Numbered from the stretch's first letter, positions 45,897 through 59,069 are shown. The stretch: 64,000 nt of DNA from Circinella minor (GCA_016758965.1 JAEPRB010000106.1:23501-87500); one strand, 5' to 3'. Notes: generated by a model from the letters alone, not told the origin. Numbers and translations are program-made.

Positions 45897-47405
45897 ATGG
45901 TTAATGATCAGGTATTATATATTTTTTTATTTTAGATCAAAAACCTCAACTGATAACTAATAATCATAATATTTTTAGTGGTATTTCTCCAAAGATGACC
46001 TCCAGTACACACCATCGGTCATTGACGGTATGACTGTTAGAGACGAACAAATGGATCGAACCAAAGGTTGTCTTTATATAGCTGCCATTGGAGCTAAATT
46101 AAACTTGTATGTATATAAATAACATGACTCTTTTTCTTTATTATTGTTGTTATTATTATTATTGTTGTGATGATGGTATTAAGTAGTACAAGGCCACAAC
46201 TTGCTGTAGCCACTGCTTGCACTTTCCTTCACAGATTCTATATGAGGCACTCGATGGCAAAATACCACGTTTATGTATGTCAACATACTTTTATTATTAT
46301 TATTATTACGATTATCTTCTAAAGATAGAAGAGGCGGGATCTATATGTCTTACATGGGTATTACTGAATCGTAATTTGGATCAATGTTTTTAATTATAAA
46401 AAATTCTTGGCGTTATAGGACATTGGAGCTACATGTTTATTTGTCGCAACAAAAGCAGAAGAAAGCACAAGACGTATGAAGGATTTCGTATTGGCTTGTG
46501 CACAAAAGGCTCAGAAGAATGATAAACTTCAACTAACAGAGGATTCAAAGGTAAAAGGAAAAGAAGGAAGAAAGGATGTTTATGAAAAGAAAGTTTTGTT
46601 GCTTACTGGTTTGTTATAGGATTTTATTAAATGGAAGGAAACTTTGTTATATAACGAAATTGTCTTACTTCATGCACTTTGCTTTGATATTGCTCTTGAA
46701 CACCCTTATGCATGTTTATTGGAAATGGAAAAGGAATTGGAATGTAAGTAATACTAATAGAATGGTATTTAGTAAATATGTTATTATTATCATAATAAAC
46801 ATGCTAATTATATAATATGTAAATATACAGTGTCTCAAACATGCGTCAAACGAGCTTGGTTCTTATTATATCAAAGGTATGGTTCTTTTTTTCTTGGTAC
46901 TTTTTGTTGCTGTTGCTAGGTGACTAAACTAACACAATATTTTATTTTATTAGCCTTGGTGCCACATTTTGTCTCTATTACAAACCTCGAACCATTGCAG
47001 CTGCTGCTATTGCCTTATCTTGGCAATTTTCTTCCGAACAACCACCATCAGGTGGTAAATGGTGGGACACAGTTGGTGTTGACCCTGAACAAACTTATGG
47101 TAAGTATATATATATATATATACAGGTAAACTGAAATATATAGATGTTTTTATTTTAACACATCTTTATCGTGTCTGTGTGTTGTATATAACTATATAGA
47201 ACTTGCAGCAGAAATGGTAGATTTTTATGAAGATCACTATACAAGAAGTTCATCAAAGGCATCGACTCCACGTCACCACTCTTCTCAGCAGCAGTTACAT
47301 TATAGCCAAGGTTCATCATCCCAACATAATCGCTCCCCATCTTCACAACATCGCCATTATTCGTCTCAGCATCAACATCATCATCAACAACACCAGCATC
47401 ATTAG
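45897..47405 (+). CDS. Cyclin K/T-type transcriptional cyclin with His/Gln-rich tail
   Basis: Exons 45897-45911, 45979-46106, 46187-46274, 46419-46550, 46620-46743, 46831-46876, 46954-47099 and 47200-47405 give 294 residues. Exon 1 encodes MVNDQ only. WYFSKDDLQYTPSVIDGMTVRDEQ is the hallmark start of cyclin K/T/Pch1, followed by two cyclin folds (LAVATACTFLHRFYM, DIGATCLFVATKAEES, LLHALCFDIALEHPY, LGATFCLYYKPRTIAAAAIAL). Its partner would be a CDK9/CDK12-type kinase phosphorylating the RNA polymerase II CTD. The last 50 residues are Ser/Gln/His-rich, ending in HHHQQHQHH; His-rich segments in cyclin T1 help bind the CTD. Splice phases agree at all seven joins. Intron 2's acceptor (TTAAGTAG) was chosen to keep the RPQLAVA frame. 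Confidence 0.92.
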
Positions 47406-49818
47406 AAATATTCACTAAAAATTATGAAAAAAGAAACAAAATTCATGTATATAGTTTTATATATATTTATATATCCCCTTTCTCTATCTTTCATCATGGC
47501 AAGAGAGAATTAAAAGAAAAATAATAATAAAAATTTGTGTCCGCCCGTGAATGTGTATATAGTATTAGCAATCTTCTCTTTTCCATCCATCTCCCGTTCG
47601 TTTTCCCAAAGAAAAACACACACACTTACAAATACATTATTTTTCAACTCAAAAATAATACTATTATAGCTCTTATTATTTAATCCTCATAAAAAAGTAT
47701 GAAGATACGATAAAGAACTATTACAATGATTATTACTGACAGGAATAAATAGCCTATGGTTCTATATGTCAATTGCCAAGTAACTGAACAGTTGAAATGT
47801 TTGGATGATTTCAACTACAACATATTTTTTACAGACCAAAATATTTCTTTTAATCAGAACAGAGGAACGCAAGTACGTACGTATGAATGTCGATTAATAA
47901 TCTTTTTATCACATCTAGGTATTCACCAATTAATGTGTGTGAGTCGTAAAAACCCATAGTAGGAGATTGTCTCAAAACCATTCAAATGAATGACATGGTA
48001 ATGAGACATATTACGAGATGGTACTACTAGCTACGATACCCAACCAAAAGTAGTTAAAGAGTTTTTAGATCAAATTGCTATTGAAATACTTTTCTTACAG
48101 ATTCTTAATAGGCAGATATAGAAATATACGTTAAACACCAATCTCTCGATATATGTACAGCCCTGCTGTCAGTAACAGCGATGGGAGATTGTCATTTCAA
48201 ACCCCCCTTTGTAATGTGGCAAAAAGTGCTTACGCGTACGGAATATTTCAGATTAAAACAAACTTTGGAAATATGAGAAGAAAAAAAGGCGTCGGTATGG
48301 AAGTTAGAAAAGAGTTTAATAATGATACAGAAGACAACCATTTGAAAAGTCTGCTGCGGCAATGTAATACAGTATTTGAGAATTTACAGAAATGGCCACT
48401 TTTTAACGACGCCTGGAACAGTTCTCATTATAGAATAATCACTCTGTGATACTTTCGACAACTACAGCCGTAGCAATTGAAGCTGTTTATAACGTACTGC
48501 TTACTCATTCAGGTAAGTATTTTGATCACGGATTGGGGAAATAGTGAATTCAGCAATTTTCTAAAAGACAAAGTTTTTATTATTTGTTAGTTTATGTATA
48601 TATACTGCGAAGAATTCAGGAAAGATGACCATTTTCTAATATTTTATAGCAGGAGTAGTAGCATTACTGATGTATACTGGGTATAACCTGCTTTTTTCTT
48701 TCTTTATACTTACTATTATTTGCATAAGATATATACCTGTTGTTTATGTGGTATAATTAATATATAAGGAGTGTATGTATTTTTAAAGGAAAAAAGACAG
48801 TGCTTTTTTTATCCCATTATAATTCAGGAAGAAATATTTCTTAGAATATTTTTGTGTTAAGGCGCACGGTTTCTTTTTTATTTGTGTACAAACATGTTTA
48901 TCAAAACGTTGTTCATTAGATAAATAATAAAGCAAAAAATATAACAAGTTTTTTTTATGCAGATCTTGTACAGCCCAGAAAAAAAATCGTTTCTGTATAT
49001 TAGTGTTACTTTAAAGTTATCATCATAAATAAATTAGTGTTATATGACCTAAAAGTGGGATGGCGGTTTTTTTTTTACTATTCCCTTCGATTGGAAGTTT
49101 GGTGATTTACTGGCTTCTCTTTTTTAACCTCCTTATTAAGGGGAAAAAATAAACCAAAAAAAGTAAATACCGAGACAGGTTCGCTAATATACTTTGTTTG
49201 GTAAATGTTTTCCTTAAAAAGATCATCCTTTATCGGTACTTACGCCATATAATAATAATATATGTTGACAAACGATTATCGACGATTTAAAAACTTTCTT
49301 TTTATGTATGCAGAGAAAAGGGGATTTTAAACTGCCTCCGATCACTTGAGTTAAGCTATCAATGATCAAGGGGTTAAAAAACCCAACTCCTTAGACATTA
49401 CTGTCATGGTAACTCATGTGCCAATTCATTTTAAATTACTATAATTGTTACCCTGGTGACAACCATATTCAAGATCATGAGTTGTGATAAAATATTTGTC
49501 TTATTATACACAAATGAATCTTTAAAAAAAACAAAAATTATGAATGTAAATGTTTTTAAATATCAAATACTAGTAGAAGAATTCCATTGACAGCCTAGCC
49601 AAGAAGATGTATAGAACAATATGGAATAGAAAAAAATAAGATTGGTTTTAAAATAAATAGTAAGAAATAGGTTTATGATCGAAGTAAGGAGGTATCAAAA
49701 AAAAAAATTGAGCGCTCCTTTAATTTTTGCTGGTGCTGCTTTGGTGGGTTACACTCCTCCCAGTATATAGAGAAAGCCAGCATAAACTGTAGTATACCCC
49801 TTCCCTCCCTCAAATCAA
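47406..49818. other. Intergenic, with a decayed coding region near 47.95-48.52 kb
   Basis: A 98-residue frame at 48153-48449 and a shifted continuation (NHSVILSTTTAVAIEAVYNVLLTHSG before GTAAGT near 48513) suggest a broken gene. Two RFX X-box-like sites lie at 49403-49413 and 49447-49460. The last 100 bases are the eL36 promoter and leader. Confidence 0.4.
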
Positions 49819-50290
49819 ATGGCACGATCAGGCATCGCTACCGGTCTCAACAAGGGCCACATCACCACCGTCCGTGAACTCCCCCAAAAGCCTTCCCACA
49901 AGAAGGGTGTACGTATAAACCAATGCAATGGATGGATGAATAATGATATTGGATGGATGAATTAAATACGAATATGGATGGATTGAAATATATCAACTTG
50001 TTTTGCATAAGAATTCCACCATTTCGGGAAAATGACATTTTGAACATGTTTTTTGACATTTTTTATTTTTATTATTATAGGCCCTTGGCAAGCGTACTGC
50101 TTTCGTTCGCAGCATCGTTCGTGAAGTTGCTGGTTTCGCTCCTTATGAACGTCGTGTTATGGAATTGCTCAAGAACTCCAAGGATAAGCGTGCCAAGAAG
50201 CTTACCAAGAGAAGACTTGGTACTTATGTCCGTGCCAAGGGCAAGATTGACGAACTCCAAGGTGTTATTGCCGAATCTCGTCGTCACTAA
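49819..50290 (+). CDS. RPL36: Large-subunit ribosomal protein eL36
   Basis: Exons 49819-49908 and 50081-50290 give 99 residues, the usual length. [13 protein letters not shown], the block [36 protein letters not shown] and the end ESRRH are diagnostic of eL36. The strongly basic protein belongs to the 60S subunit. Codon use favours C-ending codons as in the eL43 gene. The intron begins GTACGT and ends TATAG; ending exon 1 at GGT keeps the [11 protein letters not shown] reading. Confidence 0.97.
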
Positions 50291-50727
50291 GAATTATTTC
50301 TTTATTTCTTATAAAACAATAAAATAATACACCAATATACACGACCAAAAAATACCAAAACGATAGATAATTTTTCGATGATATATAATTTATAACCCAG
50401 GCAAAAAGAACTTTATTATGAACCGAGCAAAATGAAAATGAAACGGGGGGATGTAAACTGTACGACAAAAAAAAAACAAAGGGAAAACATGGAAGAAGAA
50501 ATGATAATGCAAAAAAAAAAGGAAAACAAAAGCAAAACGAAAACGAAAACGAAAAATTATATTAATGAAATGTATAAAAAAAGAGTGATTTTTTTTGTGT
50601 GAGAAGATTGCATATATGTATAGATATATGTATATATATAAGTAGTTTGTCTGTGTGTTTGGTATCATTATTATCATTATCACTAGTATTATTTTTTCTA
50701 TATATATATATATATGCTTATATATAT
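50291..50727. other. Convergent 3' flank region
   Basis: Lies between the eL36 stop and the C2H2 stop. A-rich, with GAAAACGAAAACG repeats and a (TA)n run near 50700-50715. No gene. Confidence 0.6.
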
Positions 50728-52551
50728 TTAGCAACCAACACTGCCTGCGGCGTCTCCAGGATGCCAACTAAGCATATGCATGGATGATGATGTGTTTGGA
50801 GGAGTGTGAAGGCGATATTCCTCTTTTTGATGTTGTGGTTGCTGCTGCTGTTGCTGTTGTTGTGAGGGATGATGATGAGTAGCAGCAGGTGGAGGAGGGA
50901 GCGATGTCACATGGTGTGGATGTTGCGATTGATGGTGTTGCTGATCCGGATGACCATAAGAAGGAGACGAAGATGATGAAGCTGGATGTTGGTAAGGAGG
51001 TGGAGGGAATGTAGCATCAGAGGGAGAGGACGATGGCGAAGGTCGCATAAAATCGACAAATGACATAGATGAATCATGTTGTTGTTGATGTCGAGAAGAT
51101 TGAAAGCCGTTAGGTTGTTGCGGTGATGGTGAAGCTGACGGATAGCCACGATGATTATGTTCTTCAGGTACCATGCGATGGTGGTACCGACCTTCTCGAC
51201 GTTCATGCGTCTTCAAATGCTGTGTTAGATTGTCGGAGCGGGAGAATGTTTTTTGACATCCCGGGTAAGTGCAAGGAAAAGGTCTTTCGAGAGTATGAAT
51301 ACGCATGTGTCGCTTGAGGTGTTCCAATCGTTTGAACCGCCGATGACAATCTGGGTGGGTGCAAACATGTTGCTTTTCTTCATCAGAAGAAGAAGACGAA
51401 GCAGAGGAGTTGTGCGACATAATGTTGGACGAATTTTGTTCTGCATAACCGTCTGACATGTGTTGACGATGACGATCTCGATTGCTGTTATGATCGTATC
51501 CAAATGGTGGTGCGACTGGTGGAGGTGGAGGTGGGCGGTTGCTAGTATTATCGATATATCCATTACCTTGACGGTCTGTCATGACAGAGCGAAGACGAGG
51601 ATGAGGGTATGGGTAACGATCTTGACCAATCATTGGATGATGTTGTTGTTGATAATGTTGATGTTGTGGAGGTTGCGTTGCTGTGGTACCAGCTGGGCCT
51701 ACTCCATATTCAGAATGATCATAATTAGATGAAGGTGGTGGTGGAAATCCTGGGGATGATGCTGTAGAAGGAAGTCGTGGAAGCGATGCTGTTGATGATA
51801 CTGAATCCCGTTTTTGTTGTTCCATAGCTTTTTTTGTATGAGTTCGATAATGAGCATGAAAATTATCAGATCGACTAAAACGTTTCCCACAGCCAGGATA
51901 TGGGCATGCATGAGGCCGTTCACCTGTATGTACTAGCATGTGCCGCTTCAAATGTTCATATCTCTTGAAACTCCAACCGCAACGAGGGTACGTGCAGACA
52001 TGCTTGTTTTGTTTACTGGGTTGTCGCCGAGATGGCATACGCTCTGAAAATGACATAGATCGTTGCTTTTGCAAATGGACATTGTTCCAATAAGGCTGAT
52101 GTTGATAATCATCTACTGACATTGCTGAGCATGTTGACGTTCGTCGATCTACTGAATTGTCGAATCCAAGACGGTTGGAAGATGCTGATGGTGGTGGTGG
52201 TGGAAGTGTTTGAGCTGCTGTTACTGTGGATGATGATGCTGATGACGAATTACCAGAATAATTCGTTGTTGCTGATGAAGGGAAGCCAAGAGGGCTAACA
52301 TCCGATGGGAATTTTCTTTTAAACGAATGATGGTGATTATTCATGCTTACAGATGGGGATAATGAAGGTGTCAACGGAGGTGAAAGAACTTGATCCGACT
52401 CGTTATTACTATTATTATTATTGCTGTTGTTGTTATTATGAGGATGGTTGGGATTAATAGGAGGTGCGAGTGAATAAGAATTGGGAACAGATGGTGGAGG
52501 AGCCCGGCGCGGTGACATTGGTTTGAAACAGTAACTTGCCGCAGAGTCCAT
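50728..52551 (-). CDS. C2H2 zinc-finger transcription factor with two separated finger pairs
   Basis: A single exon of 607 residues from [16 protein letters not shown]. Four C2H2 fingers come in two tandem pairs: pair 1 at about 187-241 ([23 protein letters not shown] / [23 protein letters not shown]) and pair 2 at about 398-450 ([23 protein letters not shown] / [23 protein letters not shown]). The fingers share CxxxxC spacing and the FKR-EHLKRH + FSRSDN contact residues of Ste12/SteA-type and Com2-like fungal fingers. Long Pro/Ser/Gln/His-rich arms surround them, including [13 protein letters not shown] nuclear DNA-binding regulator is certain; the target is not. The ORF extends 21 residues upstream with a Phe/Ser-rich translation, which is probably leader. 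Confidence 0.88.
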   Translation of the reverse strand: MDSAASYCFKPMSPRRAPPPSVPNSYSLAPPINPNHPHNNNNSNNNNSNNESDQVLSPPLTPSLSPSVSMNNHHHSFKRKFPSDVSPLGFPSSATTNYSGNSSSASSSTVTAAQTLPPPPPSASSNRLGFDNSVDRRTSTCSAMSVDDYQHQPYWNNVHLQKQRSMSFSERMPSRRQPSKQNKHVCTYPRCGWSFKRYEHLKRHMLVHTGERPHACPYPGCGKRFSRSDNFHAHYRTHTKKAMEQQKRDSVSSTASLPRLPSTASSPGFPPPPSSNYDHSEYGVGPAGTTATQPPQHQHYQQQHHPMIGQDRYPYPHPRLRSVMTDRQGNGYIDNTSNRPPPPPPVAPPFGYDHNSNRDRHRQHMSDGYAEQNSSNIMSHNSSASSSSSDEEKQHVCTHPDCHRRFKRLEHLKRHMRIHTLERPFPCTYPGCQKTFSRSDNLTQHLKTHERREGRYHHRMVPEEHNHRGYPSASPSPQQPNGFQSSRHQQQHDSSMSFVDFMRPSPSSSPSDATFPPPPYQHPASSSSSPSYGHPDQQHHQSQHPHHVTSLPPPPAATHHHPSQQQQQQQQPQHQKEEYRLHTPPNTSSSMHMLSWHPGDAAGSVGC

Positions 52552-53561
52552 ACTGTTTGTAAAATAAAATGAAATAAAAGAAAATGAAAGTAAGGAAAAA
52601 GAACGATTACTCAAGAAATCTGGGGTTGGAAAAAAGAGAAGGGCGGTATATATAAATGAAATGAGCTTTTTTTTATAACCTGTCCCTGTAATATGGTATA
52701 TGTGTGTATATGTTGCTCATGGAGCTGCACAAACCTTGTTTTTTATGTTGCTAACGGGATCGTAGATTATCCCAACTCTACACAATGTGTTCAATAACTA
52801 TATTTGGTTATATTAGCCTAAGAAAAAAATTAGAGAGAGACTGTATCTATTTTTTTTATACAAGTATATTAGAATCAATTTCAAACGAATCCATATTACG
52901 TTGCTGTGGCCGAGTAGTATTAGATTTTCTTATATCTAGGATCCTTTTTTTTTTCTGAACTCCTAGGATAGCCTGCAGCTCCGTGCATATTCGTCATTTT
53001 ACACAGAAGAAACAGAACAACACTTAAACAAAAATAAAGCAAATCTTCATTTAAACACATCATATGTCAACTTTGTTTTTTTTTTTAATTCGCTTCAATA
53101 GAACAAAGAAATTGTCGAATTTTTTTAATTATGTTAATAACAATTGTTTTTAATTTCATTATCTCTCTTTTTTTTTTCATAATCTCTTTCTGGTTGAATA
53201 TGCTAGTTATTGATCTAATCCAACAAATATACTATCACTATTGTATACTATTATCATCAATTCGCGTGTTGAATCTTATATAACATGTTAAATAATAAAC
53301 ATTGAACAGACCCGTGTCTCAGACTTTCCAAAGTATTATACGAGTCCTTTAACACCCCTTCTTTTATTTCTCCTTATTAACCCCTTTATGACCTTACTAC
53401 CCTCCTCTTTCTCCTTTCTATCTCTGTCTCTTTAATTCACTTTCTTTCAACTTTCTTTCTTTCATTATGTGTCTGCTTGAGTTAGTGAATAATGAGTGAA
53501 TGTGTGTGTCTCCTCAAGTTCTCTGTTTTATTTTATTATGTAGTGTCTGAGTCCGCTGTGG

Positions 53562-53584
53562 GAGAGAGAGAGATTAGAGAGATT

Positions 53585-53614
<30 letters not shown>
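53562..53614 (+). repeat. (GA)n microsatellite with ATTA interruptions
   Basis: GA runs interrupted twice by GATTAGAGA, seen directly. Confidence 0.85.
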
Positions 53615-53617
<3 letters not shown>

Positions 53618-55467
53618 AAACTGTGATTGTAGGTAGCTCCATTAACCTCCTGCATCAAACAAACAGAAACAAGGTATTAGAGGTTCTCCTTCTTTTCCCC
53701 CTCTTCCCTAGCGGCACTCCAAAAAAAAAGCATGCAATCAAAAAGCTCAAGGGATGGCTTGCAGTGCGCAAATGTTATAGACGAATTGTTAATAGCTATT
53801 TTTTATACATGTGTCCATGTAATATATATTTGTTGCCTCTCCTATTTGTGTCGACTATTACCAACACTCGTTTCTCCAGAAGTACTTTTTTTTTTTAGAA
53901 AAACCGCTTGGGCATAAACAATCTAACCCGCCCCTTTTTTTTATATTCAGGAGGGATATGTCCCTTTCTTTTTTATCCCAAAAACTAAAATCATTTTACT
54001 TACTCTCCTCTCTTTTTTTCTTAACCCCTTTTCATCCCATCCTGCCCACCTCCTTGTGAGTGAGTGAGTGACCCCCTTCGATCTACTCTGTTTGTTTCAA
54101 CCCCCTTCCTCATTCTGTAAACTGCCCTTGGCTTTCATCCACTTTATTCCCTTTTTAATTTTGTTTTTACAATCTCTCACAAGTTCATAGAAAAAATCTT
54201 AAATTTTTGAAAAATAGGAAACAAACTTGACCAAAATAAAACTAATAATAATTACATATTAATACGCGCGCGCAACTTATATGTAATGACCCATAATTAC
54301 ACGCGCACGCGCAGAAACGTAGCTTTACGTTCCAGTACTTTTCTCCCATAAAGAACAAACTGTCCTGTCATTTTTTTAATATTGCTATTGAACCGTGGCT
54401 ATCACGTTTAACTAATATGTGTAACATGAGAATAATGATTATATTGCTACCTTTCATCAGTATGTGGTCTATAATATGTTTAATAGTTGTATAAGAAACT
54501 TAAGGGTGAAAAAGTAATCCCTGACACCGTCTTTTACCTTTTCTGTTTACGCTTCTCGGAGCCAGAAAAAAAAGCAATAGACAGCTTTTTTTTTTGTTAT
54601 TGTAATAACAATACAAGGATTATCTTTATACACGCACGGCCATTGTGGTTTCATTAGAAACTAAGGTCACACACACACACAACATAGGTATTTATATTTT
54701 TTAATATGCTAGGTGTTTTATATATCTTTGTACAACGACGAAATAACCATACCTAGCGCAAAACAAACTAAACATAGGCTACATTAACGACCGTTTTTTT
54801 AAGCCTTTACAGGAAAACTGGATAACCTAATATAAACAAACAAACATTTCTATTTTACATAGTATTTTTGTAAGTATAATAATTGTCATGATAACGACAA
54901 ATTAATAGTTGTTATTATTTTTATTTATTTTATCATGAGACTCTAATAGTATACGTTTGAGAAAGGTGATTTTAAGTACTTGATCCAAATTGTTATGTCA
55001 TTTGCTGTCATGGAAACGCTGTAATCACCTGCTGTGGTTCGATAATATCATATAATAAATAATGGCTATCATATTATAGTTTGTTTAATTCTTTTGGTCA
55101 ATATAATAGTAATAACAATAGATTTATTTGCAGAAGTATTAGCATATATTACACCCTTCTTTTCACAAGTATAAACATCACCCTCTCTCTTAATGAGGAT
55201 TATCCTGCATATTTATTCTTTCAGTGTCTATAACTCCTTCACCCTTTCTTTCTTTTGTCCTTCCCATTTTATTTACTTATGAACCTCCTTTTCCTTCCTG
55301 AGTCGATCGTGGTAAACAAGGAGGTCGAAGCAAAAATGATAATTACGATTATTCATGGATCATCGACCTAAAGTAGGGATATTATCCGAAAAAAAAAAGA
55401 GGAAATATACTCGAGGAGGTGTTTAGTTGAGGGGTTTCTATTTTTTGTGTCTACCTGGGCCATTTAT

Positions 55468-55490
55468 CTATCTATCTATCTATCTATCAG
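55468..55490 (+). repeat. (TATC)n microsatellite
   Basis: Five to six TATC units. Confidence 0.85.
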
Positions 55491-55592
55491 CGCTATTATC
55501 ATTATATCGAGAGGACTACATAAAAAAGACTGAGAAGTTAGCTCTTCTAAATATGTAAATATGTACAATATACAGTACTGAATTATAAACGA

Positions 55593-55624
55593 TTCTTCTT
55601 CTTCTTCTTCTTCTTCTTCTTCTT
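55593..55624 (+). repeat. (TTC)n microsatellite
   Basis: About ten TTC units; on the minus strand they translate to poly-Glu. Confidence 0.85.
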
Positions 55625-58173
55625 GCTGCATCAACGCGTGCCATCCATATCCCTTGCATTCGCGTCTTTTTTTTTGCTTACTCCTCGCATTAATCATAAT
55701 ATAGAAGCAATAAGATGAACTGTTATTATTATTAATCATTTTAGTAAGAGCAAGAAAATTGAGAAATATATATCAGTATATTTATTATACGCATATTATG
55801 CGTATGTAATCACATGGCAGTAGGAGAAAGAAATATAGCATTTTCTATTTCCCCCTTAATTTTTTTATCCTTCTTCCTTTGAACCCTTTAACAATGAAAA
55901 TAAAAAAAAAAAGTTAATCAAGCCGCTAAAGAAGTTTTATGCATTAATAAAAATATTAATGTTATTGTAATATTAAGGATAATATAATTTTATCGGCAAA
56001 CGTGCATGTTTGTATTTCTTCAGTTTTGTCGATTGAATTATATTATTAACATAAAATGTATAATAATAGATAATATAAATTTTACAAACTATGACATAAT
56101 TACTTTTCAATCCATATAGTTTCCTTCACACACGCTAGAGGAGCAAGTAGTGTAATGATTTTAATACATATGCTGTCCATACACCAACAATAAAAAATTT
56201 ATATTGTAGAACATTCATCGTCTACTACCTAGATACACTATATGTATATAAAAAGTGATTCTTAACTGGACACATGTGTATTTCACTACAGAGATTTGGT
56301 TCTACTATCAATACTCTCTTCTTGTTATTTATCATTACGTAACATTATTATTGCAACAATAAAAAAAGAAGAAACAAAAAAAAATAATCATACATATATT
56401 AATACGTAATTCACTTTAAAAGAACACATGAACATGCTTTAAGTTTGTATTCAAATTAATGTATATATTATATTACAAGATCTAGTATATACTACTAAAG
56501 AATTATAATAAAAAAAGAACTTTCTTTTTTTTTTTTTGTCTTGGATTGCCACTGGTTTGTGTAATTTCATATTTGCTGAAATTTAACGATTGAAAAATAA
56601 TATTCAAGTAGATGTGGTATGTCCTTAGTATGGTTACGTATACTTATAATAACTAATAATTCGTGTTCTTTTACTGTAATGTATACCGTACATAAAGCTA
56701 TCTGGTGCGGCCATACATACACAAAGTATTACAACAAGATATATATTGCATTACCGGTTGGGTTCGTTTATATAATATAAAACATAAGGGTATCTTTTTT
56801 TATTAATAACAAATGATGGAGCATTACTATTAATAATTATTATTATTAAAATACTTAGTTCTTTCCCTTCTATAATAATTAGATAATAGGGTACTAAGTT
56901 TCAACTCGTAATCGAAAACCGTCATATAATATATATTATGTACGTTCTCCTTTAAAAATTGATATGACACTCTATAAAAGTATAGAATGTAGTATACATA
57001 GTATACATTGAAAAAATCATAATACTAGTCGTAAATAAAAAGTAATACTTGTCAGTGAAGCGTAAGATTTATAGCAGATCTTTTTTTTTCTAAATCTTTT
57101 TTATACTCTTTTAGTAATAATAGTGACCATATCAATTCACTTCTCTCCAATTATCTTTTTTTTTTTGTAGTACTCTTTATTCTGCCATCTTTTTTTATAC
57201 TTAATATTATGTCTCCTGGTTGTCTTACTTTTATTATCACACCTACTAGTCAATAATTGCGAAATAGGAGAGATGTAAAAAAAAAAAAAAAAGAGAGGGA
57301 GAGAGAACCCTTTTTTAATGTTTTTTTTTTTAGAAGATGAGAATACAGTGAAAAAGATAGAGCGTAAAATTCGATTTACATAAAAGGTGTACGCTGTGAA
57401 GAAGAAGGAGAAAAGTATTGACTGCAATATATTACAAAATCCGAAAGAAAAGAAGTTTGAATTTTTTCTTTATTGAATGGAAAGTTATATTGACTGGCGT
57501 CTATGAGCACGTAGTCGTTTTTTTACCCCGGTACGTTATAATTAAGTTTATAATACATACAAAAAGAGTGGTGAGAGATAACTGAAAAAATTCTCAGTAG
57601 GGGAAAAATCAAATCAGTGAAGAGAAATGTTATTTAGATACGGGGTTTGATGGTGGTGGAAATTAAGAAGAAAAATTATAAAAAAGAGAAAGAGAAAAAG
57701 ACGACAAATTTATTGTAAAGAAAAGGAGAACACACTAGATGTTTCCCGGAGAGTGCGTCAAAGATGTGGATAATGTTACAGTATACACATTGAATTCTCT
57801 GGATCTGGTTTCATCATCTTTAAAAATGTTATCTGGATGGCTCAAGCTGTCAATTTTACAAAGTAGATAGATGAGTGCTACCCATATTTTTTTCTATTTT
57901 CCAAGTGACAAGCCAACTTCAAAGCGCAAAAGATAATTTATAATATAGTCCAGAGGAAGACTATTCAGAAATAACGTTGAATAGTACCATATTTGGTCCT
58001 GAGTCCATGAAGTAAGAATATTAGGAGCGGAAAACGATTGTAATACTCTCTTTTAGCAGCAATAGTATTACAGCGACAATCCTTGAGTGAATAAAATGAT
58101 AACTAATCCATACGCCATTTAACCAAGCAGTGGTAATCATGTGAAAAAGCTGGAAGATAGAATATAGGGTTAA

Positions 58174-58510
58174 TTATTCTTTCCCCCCCAAAGACATTGA
58201 TAGTCTTTCTTTTAAACCTCGTGTGGTATATTCTTCATCGTGATTTTTTAACGATGATCGTTCTACTGACTGCTTTGTTGGTTGGACGCCGTTCTTTTTT
58301 TTTGGTTTCTTGCAAGGTTGGTAGAAAGAATTATTAATTGTAAGGACCTGCATCCATTGTTTGTCGCGTTTTTTATTCTAAAAGAAATACAGTTCAATTG
58401 ATTGAGCCAATGTGGTCACTAGTAGTAGTACTTGTACCCGAGTTACAGACTTGAGTTGTAAAGTACGAGTTTGTACTTTTATTGAGGGTAAATCGGGACG
58501 GTGGTACCAT
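58174..58510 (-). CDS. Doubtful small gene or relic exon pair
   Basis: A minus-strand exon at 58377-58174 after a good acceptor (TTCTTTTAG) reads NKKRDKQWMQVLTINNSFYQPCKKPKKK..RGLKERLSMSLGGKE-stop. It can join in phase to 58510-58451 (MVPPSRFTLNKSTNSYFTTQ) across a weak GTCTGT donor, giving about 87 residues. Downstream on the same strand, further coding-like frames (KDCRCNTIAAKREYYNRFPLLIFLLHGLRTKYG; FKDDETRSREFNVYTVTLS) are separated by stops. The whole 57.74-58.51 kb block may therefore be one decayed gene or element. No family is recognised. Confidence 0.3.
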
Positions 58511-58561
58511 TGGAACAATATTATACTAGCATATATAGATTGAACGATTTTGATTCATCGC

Positions 58562-58651
58562 TACAGTAAGGCCCCGTTTTTTGCACACACTCGGTTTTTG
58601 CACTACTTTTGAGACAAATCCCACCTGTGTAAAAAACGGGATTCAATTGTA
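58562..58651. mobile_element. MITE, pogo-like family, copy 2 (90 bp)
   Basis: TA-CAGTAAGGCCCCG at the left and an inverted CGGGATTCAATTG-TA at the right. The interior TTTTTGCACTACTTTTGAG..CAAATCCCACC is shared with the copy at 63815. Confidence 0.7.
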
Positions 58652-59069
58652 TTTTGATACAGCTTTTTTGTGCATTGTTAAGAACTTCAAAAATAGGAAA
58701 TCATTTACTATTGTAAATTTTTTAACGTACTTGTACAAAATGTATCGTTTATATTTCTAGGATACGATTACTATTAAGAAAAAATGCGTATTTATCACAA
58801 GATATGTAGTACCCCATAGATCCAGGTAATATTTTTTTAATTAACTTTTGGCGTTAACATCTTTATTCTTCTCGTGTATATATATCAATATATTGTAACG
58901 TATAAAAATTAAAGACATTTTTATATCAACATAATTACCGTCATCATTATTATATTTATTCTTTACCATTATTACCATTATTATTATCCTTGTTATATAT
59001 TATTATTATTTATATCACAGATAAAGTATCACAAAGTACCAAATTACGTGATATTATTGGAGCGTGCTG

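Noticed and set aside
47155..47415. 86-residue minus-strand frame
   Set aside because: Antisense of the cyclin's His/Gln/Ser-rich last exon.
50390..50767. 125-residue minus-strand frame in the 3' flank
   Set aside because: Consists of IYIYIY and Phe-rich low-complexity sequence from (TA)n and A/T tracts.
55476..55739. 87-residue minus-strand frame with poly-Glu
   Set aside because: Generated by the (TTC)n microsatellite.
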